A program made the position numbers and the translations under genes. Source: JADFRD01 sp964491015 (GTDB lineage Bacteria; Fidelibacterota; Marinisomatia; Marinisomatales; TCS55). From it: DNA of 7,937 nucleotides. The notes beneath the pieces were generated by a model. The model searched no databases. It saw only the letters and a list, made by a program, of their open reading frames with translations, and was not told the DNA's origin. Within the stretch, counting starts at the first letter, position 1; each line of letters begins with the position of its first letter. The DNA lies in assembly GCA_964491015.1 (NCBI GenBank), contig CAZBEY010000081.1, positions 1 to 7,937 on the forward strand, read 5' to 3'. Shown here piece by piece: positions 1-5,873 of the stretch.

Positions 1-67
1 AGCTACGGGCGCATTTATTAATTATATGTAGATGTGAAATTAGTATTTCTTTGAAATAAATTGTTAG
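1..67. other. Non-coding sequence downstream of folD
   Basis: No gene is seen at the left edge. It is AT-rich and contains one perfect short inverted repeat, TATTTC (44-49) and GAAATA (53-58), with a 3-base loop. The stem is almost all A-T and no T run follows it in the folD direction, so I do not call it a terminator. Confidence 0.5.
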
Positions 68-141
68 TGGTAACTGGTTGAGTAGTGTACGGTAGCTGGT
101 AGAGTAGTAATTTGATATAACTCACCAATAACCAGTTACCA
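68..141. repeat. Inverted repeat flanking 50 bases
   Basis: TGGTAACTGGTT at 68-79 is the perfect reverse complement of AACCAGTTACCA at 130-141, and the match continues imperfectly outward to about 63 and 146. A third, degraded copy in the first orientation, GGTAGCTGGTAGAG, lies at 91-104. The arms are built from the same heptads as the neighbouring array. The 50-base spacer and lack of a U tract make a normal intrinsic terminator unlikely, although the transcript of folD could fold here. Confidence 0.65.
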
Positions 142-176
142 ATAACCAATCACACGTTCACCAGTTACCATTCACC
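124..176. repeat. Degenerate 7-base tandem repeat, ACC-led units
   Basis: The plus strand reads as successive 7-base units that each begin with ACC: ACCAATA at 124 and 138, ACCAGTT at 131 and 160, ACCAATC at 145, and ACCATTC at 167, ending in ACC at 174-176. One 8-base unit (152-159) breaks the phase. As pairs, the units give a 14-base period at 124-151. The array begins in the intergenic region and its right end includes the folD stop (172-174). The units are imperfect, as in a decaying array. Confidence 0.75.
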
Positions 177-1056
177 GCTCTACCAAACACTCAGCGGCTT
201 CTACCGTATTTTCAACCAGCATAGCGATCGTCATAGGACCAACGCCCCCCGGAACGGGCGTTATGGCAGACGCCTTTTGCGAAACACCATTAAAATCAAC
301 ATCGCCTACTAATCTGTACCCTTTTTCTGAATCGTCCTCTACCCTGTTAATTCCCACATCGATGATTACCGCATCTTTTTTAATATAATCAGCTTTTACA
401 AAATTCGGTACCCCCATAGCTGCAATCAGAATGTCAGCCTGACGAGTGAAAGAAGGAATATCAACCGTACCGGAATGACAAATCGTCGTCGTTGCATTGG
501 AAAATTCTTGTTTCAAACTCATCAATATGGAAATCGGTCGTCCTACAATATTGCTTCGGCCCAACACGACCACATGTTTCCCGGTGGGATCTAGTTGATA
601 GTACTCAAGAATGCGCATAATTCCTTTTGGCGTGCAGGGAATAAAACGGGGATGTCCCGCTGTTAATCTTCCCAGATTATCCGGATGAAATCCATCCACA
701 TCTTTTTCCGGGTTTATGGCATCAATGATGACGGATTCATTCAAATGTCCTGGCAGGGGCATTTGTACAAGAGTACCATGGTAACGATTATTATTATTTA
801 AGTCACTAATTAAAGATAAAACGTCACTTTCAGATGTAGCCGCAGCCAATTTGAAAGTCTTGGAAAATAAACCTAATTTATGGAAGCGTTTTGCTTTACT
901 CTTGACATAAACTTGCGAAGCAGTATTTTCTCCTACAAGGATAACAGCCAATCCCGGGATGACGCCCGACTGCTTTAGTGAATCAATTCTGGTTTGAAGG
1001 GATTTATAAACGTCCTGGCTGACAGTTTTTCCGGATAATATCAACGATTCTGCCAT
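172..1056 (-). CDS. folD: Bifunctional methylene-THF dehydrogenase / methenyl-THF cyclohydrolase
   Basis: FolD interconverts 5,10-methylene-, 5,10-methenyl- and 10-formyl-tetrahydrofolate in the cytoplasm, with NADP(H) as usual cofactor. The 294 residues are the normal length, and key positions fall on the same numbers as in E. coli FolD: Tyr50 and catalytic Lys54 in YVKSKAK, Gln98 in QMPLPG, and Asp121 in PEKDVDGF. The Rossmann signature is VVLGRSNIVGRP (163-174), followed by VIIDVGINR (230-238), GDVDF (251-255) and ITPVPGGVGPMTIAML (265-280). This exact numbering supports the ATG at 1056. The gap of 72 bases after zapA has no clear terminator; a TTGATA at about 1082-1077 resembles a -35 box but has no properly placed -10. 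The ribosome binding site is weak. The TGA stop lies at the edge of a degenerate heptad repeat. Confidence 0.98.
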   Translation of the reverse strand: MAESLILSGKTVSQDVYKSLQTRIDSLKQSGVIPGLAVILVGENTASQVYVKSKAKRFHKLGLFSKTFKLAAATSESDVLSLISDLNNNNRYHGTLVQMPLPGHLNESVIIDAINPEKDVDGFHPDNLGRLTAGHPRFIPCTPKGIMRILEYYQLDPTGKHVVVLGRSNIVGRPISILMSLKQEFSNATTTICHSGTVDIPSFTRQADILIAAMGVPNFVKADYIKKDAVIIDVGINRVEDDSEKGYRLVGDVDFNGVSQKASAITPVPGGVGPMTIAMLVENTVEAAECLVER

Positions 1057-1128
1057 TATTAAAATATCTTTAAATTTATCAAAGTTTAATTAGCCTTCGT
1101 GAATCTTCGCGAACTATGTGGCTGATGA

Positions 1129-1416
1129 CTAAATATTCTCGTCGATAACTTCGATAAGAGATTGAATTTTATTCTCTATTTCAGTTGAAAAAGATTCTTT
1201 GTCATTCTTGTTAGTTAGTAACTCGTCCGAGATATTCATAGCAGCTAAAATAGCAATGCGCTCTGTGGATTGCTCGCCGGGCATTTGTTCCTGCACTTCT
1301 CTCATTTTTCCATCAACATACTCGGCGATGCTTTTAATGTAGGTTGAATCTGCAGGCGCTTTGACTGTATACTCATGACCATATATGGTAACACGAGCTA
1401 AATTATCACTATCCAT
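1129..1416 (-). CDS. zapA: Cell division protein ZapA
   Basis: ZapA-family proteins bind FtsZ and promote bundling of protofilaments in the Z ring. The 95-residue protein has the family pattern: a short beta-strand head (ARVTIYGHEYTVKAPAD, 7-23), then YIKSIAEYVDGKMREV (26-41) and TERIAILAAMNISDELL (51-67), followed by a polar C-terminal helix (about 75-93) that in the family forms the dimer and tetramer coiled coil. It starts 20 bases after pheT; a weak GGGG at 1428-1425 lies 8 bases before the ATG. It is the seventh closely packed gene, so it is probably co-transcribed with the synthetase genes. ZapA genes are seen next to pheT in several phyla, so this position is conserved, not odd. The family is divergent in sequence, which makes this call slightly less certain than the others. 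Confidence 0.9.
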   Translation of the reverse strand: MDSDNLARVTIYGHEYTVKAPADSTYIKSIAEYVDGKMREVQEQMPGEQSTERIAILAAMNISDELLTNKNDKESFSTEIENKIQSLIEVIDENI

Positions 1417-1436
1417 AATTTAAACCCCGATTAAGT

Positions 1437-3803
1437 TTATTTATCTCTCAATTTAGCACTAAAATCTTTTTGAACAATAGCTGTAATATCATTTATTACG
1501 GAATTTATCTCTGCTTCTTCAAGTGTTTTTGAAGGGCTTTGGAATGTGATTCTAAATGTGATACTTTTCTTATTTTCACCTAAAGATTCATGTCTAAATA
1601 TATTATTCGGGAAAGCAAATTTTAAATATTGACCTCCCGTCTTTTTAATTGACATTACGATATCTTCTGCTTCAACATTTTCATTTAGTACAAAATTCAG
1701 ATCTCTTTCCACTTTCGGAAATGGATTGATAGACTCATACGTAATTGATTGATTCAACACCTGAGTAATCGGCTGTAAATCAATCTGAAAACCAAAAATA
1801 TTATTTCCGTCAATATCCAATTTTGAAAGAATATCGTCCTTTATTTTGCCACAATATCCGATTTCTGAATTATGATACTGAATAATTACACCGTATTTAT
1901 AATGAGTATTCTTTTCTGTTCTAAAAGTCAATTTCGGCAAATTAAGACCGGTGAAAATTCCTGATATAAGGCCCTTCAACGTATAGAATGAATGGGGGAC
2001 AGCTTCTCCATGAATATGGTTACTCTGCATATTCCCATGAGTAATTCCAGCCAACTGTAGTATTTCCTGATATTCATGGTTGTTTTGATACGTTCGTCCA
2101 ATTTCGAAAAGCATCAAATCGTTGAATCCATTATGAATATTATGATTCAATATTTGCAATAATCCCGGATATAATGAAGTGCGTAAATGAGACATTGTAC
2201 TGCTTAAAGGATTTTTCATAGGGATTGCATTATTTCCCATTAAGCTGCTTGTCTGATCGTCCGTTAAGGAATTTACATAACATTGATGAAAACCTAATCC
2301 GCTTAACACATTCGTTATTCGGGAGATTCCATCTTCCGGATCAATATCTCCCAGGTCATATAACCCTTCATAGTGAAAATTGGCGGGTATTTGATCATAC
2401 CCATACAACCGACACAATTCTTCAATTAAATCTATTTCTCTTTCAAGATCCGGTCGGAATGATGGCGGCGTGCATGTCCATGAACTATCGTCAGTTTTAT
2501 CCATATTGATTTCTAACGATGACAAGGTACTAATAATAAAATCATCCGATAAATCAACTCCGGTCAATATATCCACTTTATCACGATTTAAAGTGATGGA
2601 ATGCCGTGCTATCTTTTTCGGATAAGCATCGATGACACCAGGAACCCACTCACCACCTGCCAAATCCTCTAATAATTCAACAACACGCCAAAAAGCATTC
2701 ATGGCGCCGTCAGGATCAGCGCCCCGTTCGAATCGCTTAGATGCATCGGTACTCATGCTAAGTGATTTTGCTCCTAAACGAATTGTAATTGGATCAAAAT
2801 AAGCGCTTTCGATCAATACATTCTTACTGGATTCGATTACGGCAGTACCGAACCCGCCCATGACGCCTGCAATGGCAATGGGATACTCTCCGTCAGTAAT
2901 GAGAAGCTCATCTTTTAATTTTCGATCAATACCATCAAGTGTCTGAATAGTTTCCCCTTTTGTTGCTCTTCGGATGGATATTGTTTTTGAGGCGATTTTA
3001 TCATAATCAAAAATGTGTGTCGGATGACCCATTTCCAATAAAACATAATTAGAAATATCGACTATATTGTTGATACTCCTCTGCCCTGCTGATTCCAGTG
3101 CAGCTTTCATCCAGTTAGGCGACGGACCAACATGAATATTTTTTACAACGCCGGCAACATATCGAGGACAAGAATCGGAATCTTCAATATTAACTGTCAG
3201 AATTTTCTCTACATCGTTCGTTTCATAATTTTTTTCTTTATAAACGATCTGATTCAGTTTTCGGCCGGTTTTTGCAGCAATATCCCGGGCAACACCAAAA
3301 TGAGACATAGCGTCAGGACGGTTGGGCGTTAAATCAATCTCCAAATAATTTCGATCTGAAAGATATTCATTAAAATCAGTTCCGGATATGGCATTTTCGT
3401 CCAATACCATGATGCCATCCTGGTCGTCTGATAAACCCAGTTCACTTTCGGAACAAATCATACCATAACTGTGTTCTCCCCTGATTTTGGCTTTTGTAAT
3501 CTTAAAATCATCACCTAGAACAGCTCCTATTTTTGCAAACGGGACTTTTTGTCCGATATCCACATTTGGGGCTCCGCAAACAACCTGAAACTCCTCTGCA
3601 CCATCTGATACAACGCACAATTTCAACCGATCAGCGTTGGGATGTTTGTCCGCTTTTATTACATGTCCAATCACAACACCTCTAAAAGCACGTTTTTCCG
3701 GCACTTCTGCTTCCAATCCAAGCATTGACAACATATCGGCCAGTTTCTCCGGCGATTCGTTGATTTCAACGTATTCTCGAAGCCAATTAATCGAAACCTG
3801 CAT
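1437..3803 (-). CDS. pheT: Phenylalanyl-tRNA synthetase beta subunit
   Basis: PheT pairs with PheS, binds tRNA-Phe and edits mischarged Tyr-tRNA-Phe. The 788 residues match the usual bacterial length of about 790-800. Domains in order are an EMAPII-like tRNA-binding domain (about 39-150, with HPNADRL at 54-60 and GMICSESELGL at 114-124), the B3/B4 editing domain (about 210-380, with INNIVDISNYVLLEMGHP at 244-261 and MGG at 315-317), the B5 domain (about 400-475, with PSFRPDLEREIDLIEEL), a catalytic-like core (NPLSSTMSHLRTSLYPGLL at 531-549, LFEIGR) and a C-terminal ferredoxin-fold anticodon-binding domain (about 694-788, with PFPKVERDL and KKSITFRITF). The start overlaps the pheS stop as TAATG, with TGGAG 8 bases upstream. 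The gene ends with TAA, 20 bases before zapA. Confidence 0.98.
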   Translation of the reverse strand: MQVSINWLREYVEINESPEKLADMLSMLGLEAEVPEKRAFRGVVIGHVIKADKHPNADRLKLCVVSDGAEEFQVVCGAPNVDIGQKVPFAKIGAVLGDDFKITKAKIRGEHSYGMICSESELGLSDDQDGIMVLDENAISGTDFNEYLSDRNYLEIDLTPNRPDAMSHFGVARDIAAKTGRKLNQIVYKEKNYETNDVEKILTVNIEDSDSCPRYVAGVVKNIHVGPSPNWMKAALESAGQRSINNIVDISNYVLLEMGHPTHIFDYDKIASKTISIRRATKGETIQTLDGIDRKLKDELLITDGEYPIAIAGVMGGFGTAVIESSKNVLIESAYFDPITIRLGAKSLSMSTDASKRFERGADPDGAMNAFWRVVELLEDLAGGEWVPGVIDAYPKKIARHSITLNRDKVDILTGVDLSDDFIISTLSSLEINMDKTDDSSWTCTPPSFRPDLEREIDLIEELCRLYGYDQIPANFHYEGLYDLGDIDPEDGISRITNVLSGLGFHQCYVNSLTDDQTSSLMGNNAIPMKNPLSSTMSHLRTSLYPGLLQILNHNIHNGFNDLMLFEIGRTYQNNHEYQEILQLAGITHGNMQSNHIHGEAVPHSFYTLKGLISGIFTGLNLPKLTFRTEKNTHYKYGVIIQYHNSEIGYCGKIKDDILSKLDIDGNNIFGFQIDLQPITQVLNQSITYESINPFPKVERDLNFVLNENVEAEDIVMSIKKTGGQYLKFAFPNNIFRHESLGENKKSITFRITFQSPSKTLEEAEINSVINDITAIVQKDFSAKLRDK

Positions 3804-4792
3804 TAGAATTGCTCCAAAAAGCGCACATCGTTCTGATAAAACAAACGAATATCATCGATACCGTACTTCAGCATGGTCATTCGCTCAATACCCATGCCAA
3901 AAGCATATCCATGCCAGACGCTTGAATCGTACCCGACATTATCATACACATTGGGATCCACCATACCGCATCCTAATATTTCCATCCATTTTCCACGTTT
4001 CTTATCCCAGATGTCCACTTCAGCGCTTGGTTCTGTAAAGGGGAAATAACTCGGACGGAATCTCATTTTTGTATTCTCGCCAAAAAACCGTTTTACGAAA
4101 AATTCTATAATTCCCTTCAAATCGGCCATGGAAACATTTTTGTCAACATATAAACCCTCTATCTGATGAAATAAACAATAACTTTTATAACTGACTGCTT
4201 CGTTGCGATAGACACGACCTGGAACAATATACCGTAATGGCGGTTCACGGTTTTCCATTAAATGAACTTGAACATTGGAGGTGTGTGTTCGAAGCACTAT
4301 ATTATCTGTTACAAAAAATGTATCCTGCATATCACGGGCAGGATGATGTTTCGGGATATTTAACGCTTCAAAATTGTGATAATCATCTTCTATTTCCGGT
4401 CCATATGCCACCATAAAACCAACAGATTTAAAAATGGATTTAATTTCGTCCAAGGTCTGCTGTAATGGATGAATTGAACCTGTTTGGATTGGAATGCCTG
4501 GCAGGGATAAATCTAAAATTTCCCGATCTATCTCTGCTCCTGTTTCAGAAAGACTGGCTTTCGCATCAAATTCTACCTGAAGTTCTTTTTTTAATGCATT
4601 AATTTGCTGCCCTGCGGCGGGTTTTTCAGAGTTGGGTAATTCGGCCAATGTAGAATAAAGATTGGCCAGTAATCCTTTTCGTCCAAAGAATTTGGTACGC
4701 AGAGATTCTATTTCCCGGGGATCAGCGGGAAAAGAGTCAATGTCGGCCCGAAAAGAATTTCGGACCGACTGGATAGACTCAAGGATCGACAT
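3803..4792 (-). CDS. pheS: Phenylalanyl-tRNA synthetase alpha subunit
   Basis: PheS is the catalytic subunit of the alpha2-beta2 enzyme that charges tRNA-Phe. The 329-residue protein begins with an N-terminal helical segment of about 85 residues that in this family forms the tRNA-binding coiled coil, including the conserved FFGRKGLL at 35-42. The class II core follows: motif 1 region HPLQQTLDEIKSIF (109-121), DTFFV (157-161), LRTHTS (167-172), motif 2 GRVYRNEAV to FHQIEGLYVD (192-217) and motif 3 FGMGIERMTMLKYG (298-311). The loop in motif 2, NEAVSYKSYCL, differs from the common NDEIDATHSPE form; it is probably a lineage variant. The ATG is 2 bases after the rplT stop and has no obvious ribosome binding site, so reinitiation is likely. 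The TAA stop overlaps the pheT ATG by one base (TAATG). Confidence 0.98.
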   Translation of the reverse strand: MSILESIQSVRNSFRADIDSFPADPREIESLRTKFFGRKGLLANLYSTLAELPNSEKPAAGQQINALKKELQVEFDAKASLSETGAEIDREILDLSLPGIPIQTGSIHPLQQTLDEIKSIFKSVGFMVAYGPEIEDDYHNFEALNIPKHHPARDMQDTFFVTDNIVLRTHTSNVQVHLMENREPPLRYIVPGRVYRNEAVSYKSYCLFHQIEGLYVDKNVSMADLKGIIEFFVKRFFGENTKMRFRPSYFPFTEPSAEVDIWDKKRGKWMEILGCGMVDPNVYDNVGYDSSVWHGYAFGMGIERMTMLKYGIDDIRLFYQNDVRFLEQF

Positions 4793-4817
4793 TGTTAGTT
4801 TTTTAAGGAACTAACAA
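4792..4817 (-). promoter_or_regulatory. Inverted repeat across rplT stop and pheS start
   Basis: On the minus strand TTGTTAGTT (4817-4809) and AACTAACAA (4800-4792) are perfect reverse complements separated by 8 bases. The second arm contains the rplT TAA stop and ends on the A of the pheS ATG. The predicted RNA hairpin has 9 pairs, two of them G-C, so it would be weak alone. There is no U tract after it and the next gene starts at once, so it is not a typical terminator. As pheS has no clear Shine-Dalgarno sequence, a role in coupling pheS translation to rplT is a reasonable inference, not shown. Confidence 0.4.
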
Positions 4818-5142
4818 GTTCAGCGAAAGAATTAGGATTGTTCATCGCCATATCGGCAAGGACCTTGCGATCAAGATCAATCTCTCTTTCTTTCAATCCG
4901 GCAATAAATGCAGAATAGGACATACCATGTTGTCGGACTGCCGCATTGATTCTCGTAATCCACAATCGGCGGAAAAACCGTTTCCGCTGACGGCGATCAC
5001 GATAGGCATATTGCCCTGCTTTCCAAACTGCGTCTTTTGCAGCTTTGAAATTGCGGCTCCGGGCACCATAGTAGCCTTTGGCCTGCTTTACTACCTTACG
5101 ATGACGTCTGTGTCGAGGCACAGAACTATTAGCTCTCGGCAT
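4795..5142 (-). CDS. rplT: 50S ribosomal protein L20
   Basis: L20 binds 23S rRNA early in assembly of the large subunit and in E. coli and Bacillus also represses its own operon. The 115-residue protein is collinear with the family. The basic N-terminal extension includes RHRRHRKVVKQAKGYYGARSR cut into KVVKQAKGYYGARS as its most conserved part; then KAGQYAYRDRRQRKR and WITRINAA (about 42-72) form the long helix and the start of the globular domain, and SYSAFIAGL and DRKVLADMA follow. AAAGGAG lies 6 bases before the ATG, partly overlapping the rpmI TAA stop, so rpmI and rplT are likely coupled. The last codons form one arm of a perfect inverted repeat whose other arm includes the stop and reaches the pheS start. 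Confidence 0.98.
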   Translation of the reverse strand: MPRANSSVPRHRRHRKVVKQAKGYYGARSRNFKAAKDAVWKAGQYAYRDRRQRKRFFRRLWITRINAAVRQHGMSYSAFIAGLKEREIDLDRKVLADMAMNNPNSFAELVSSLKN

Positions 5143-5153
5143 CTGTTACTCCT

Positions 5154-5348
5154 TTAGATTCCAAGCATCTTGCGGACGCGTTTTTCTTCAGAACTATCTA
5201 CGAAACCTGCGAGACGCATTTTTCGTTTAGCACTGTTACCCCGCCTGATGAGCATGTGTCTATGGTTTGCTTTGTTGCGTCGAATACGTCCGGTTCCCGT
5301 TAAGGTGAACCGCTTTGCAGCGCTTCGACGTGTTTTCATCTTAGGCAT
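5154..5348 (-). CDS. rpmI: 50S ribosomal protein L35
   Basis: L35 is a small, very basic protein of the large ribosomal subunit. The 64 residues match the usual family length. The N-terminus MPKMKTRRSAAKRF is the family signature, followed by a KANHRH segment, the RRG turn and the C-terminal RVRKMLGI, all rich in Arg and Lys for rRNA contact. The ATG is preceded by TAGGAG, which overlaps the infC TAG stop and leaves 6 bases between GGAG and the ATG. The gene sits between infC and rplT as in most bacteria, and the tight spacing suggests translational coupling with both neighbours. I saw no separate L20-binding leader, though RNA structure was not computed. Confidence 0.98.
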   Translation of the reverse strand: MPKMKTRRSAAKRFTLTGTGRIRRNKANHRHMLIRRGNSAKRKMRLAGFVDSSEEKRVRKMLGI

Positions 5349-5357
5349 TGTTTTCTC

Positions 5358-5873
5358 CTACTTTGCAATGTACATGAGGGAAATTCTTCGCCCCTCTAAT
5401 TCTGATTGTTCCTCGGGGACTGCTATATCTTCCAACAGGCTATGCACCCTGGCTAATATGGAATCACCTAAGTCTTCAACTCGGGATAACTCTCGACCTC
5501 GGAACATGATGGTTATTTTTAATTTACAACCGTCTAATAAAAATTTTCGCCCCAAATTCATTTTAGTTAATAAATCGTGTTCACCAATTCCAGGACGAAC
5601 TCGTAATTCTTTTATTTTAATAACATGCTGCTTTTTGCGGCTATTTTGCATTTTTTTCTTTGCTTCATATTTGATTTTACCAAAATTCAATATTTTGCAA
5701 ACTGGCGGATTTACATTTGGAGCAACTTCTACCAAATCTAGGCCGGCATCTTGTGCTTTTGAGATTGCTTCATCTATGTTAACGACACCTAATTTTGTAC
5801 CGTCTTCAGTAATGAGCATTACTTCTGATGCGGTAATTTTATTATTTATACGTGTTTTTATCTTTTTTCCGAT
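5358..5873 (-). CDS. infC: Translation initiation factor IF-3, probable AUC start
   Basis: IF3 binds the 30S subunit, blocks premature joining of 50S and rejects non-AUG start codons and non-initiator tRNA. With the start proposed here the protein has 171 residues, a normal family length. The N-terminal domain (about 1-80) includes INNKITASEV, DEGT-like EDGTKLGVV and DLVEVAPNVNPPVCKI. A lysine-rich linker follows, then the C-terminal 30S-binding domain with IKELRVRPGIGEHD and FRGRELS. The first ATG in frame (5819) is codon 19 and would remove the conserved INNKI segment. Between the upstream in-frame stop (5897-5895) and that ATG there is no ATG, GTG or TTG. The ATC at 5873 lies 6 bases after AGGAG and is the best start. 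Known E. coli infC uses AUU, and IF3 represses such starts, so autoregulation is inferred. ATA at 5876 is a less well-spaced alternative. The gene ends with TAG, 9 bases before rpmI. Confidence 0.95.
   Translation of the reverse strand: MGKKIKTRINNKITASEVMLITEDGTKLGVVNIDEAISKAQDAGLDLVEVAPNVNPPVCKILNFGKIKYEAKKKMQNSRKKQHVIKIKELRVRPGIGEHDLLTKMNLGRKFLLDGCKLKITIMFRGRELSRVEDLGDSILARVHSLLEDIAVPEEQSELEGRRISLMYIAK

Noticed and set aside
44..58. TATTTC/GAAATA hairpin as terminator of the operon
   Set aside because: The stem is short and nearly all A-T, and no T run follows it in the folD direction.
3637..4038. Plus-strand open frame over the pheS-pheT junction
   Set aside because: It is antisense to the conserved C-terminus of PheS and the N-terminal domain of PheT, with no coding features of its own.
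5358..5819. IF3 starting at the ATG at 5819
   Set aside because: This would remove the conserved first segment of the N-terminal domain, and no good ribosome binding site precedes it; it could at most be a shorter isoform.
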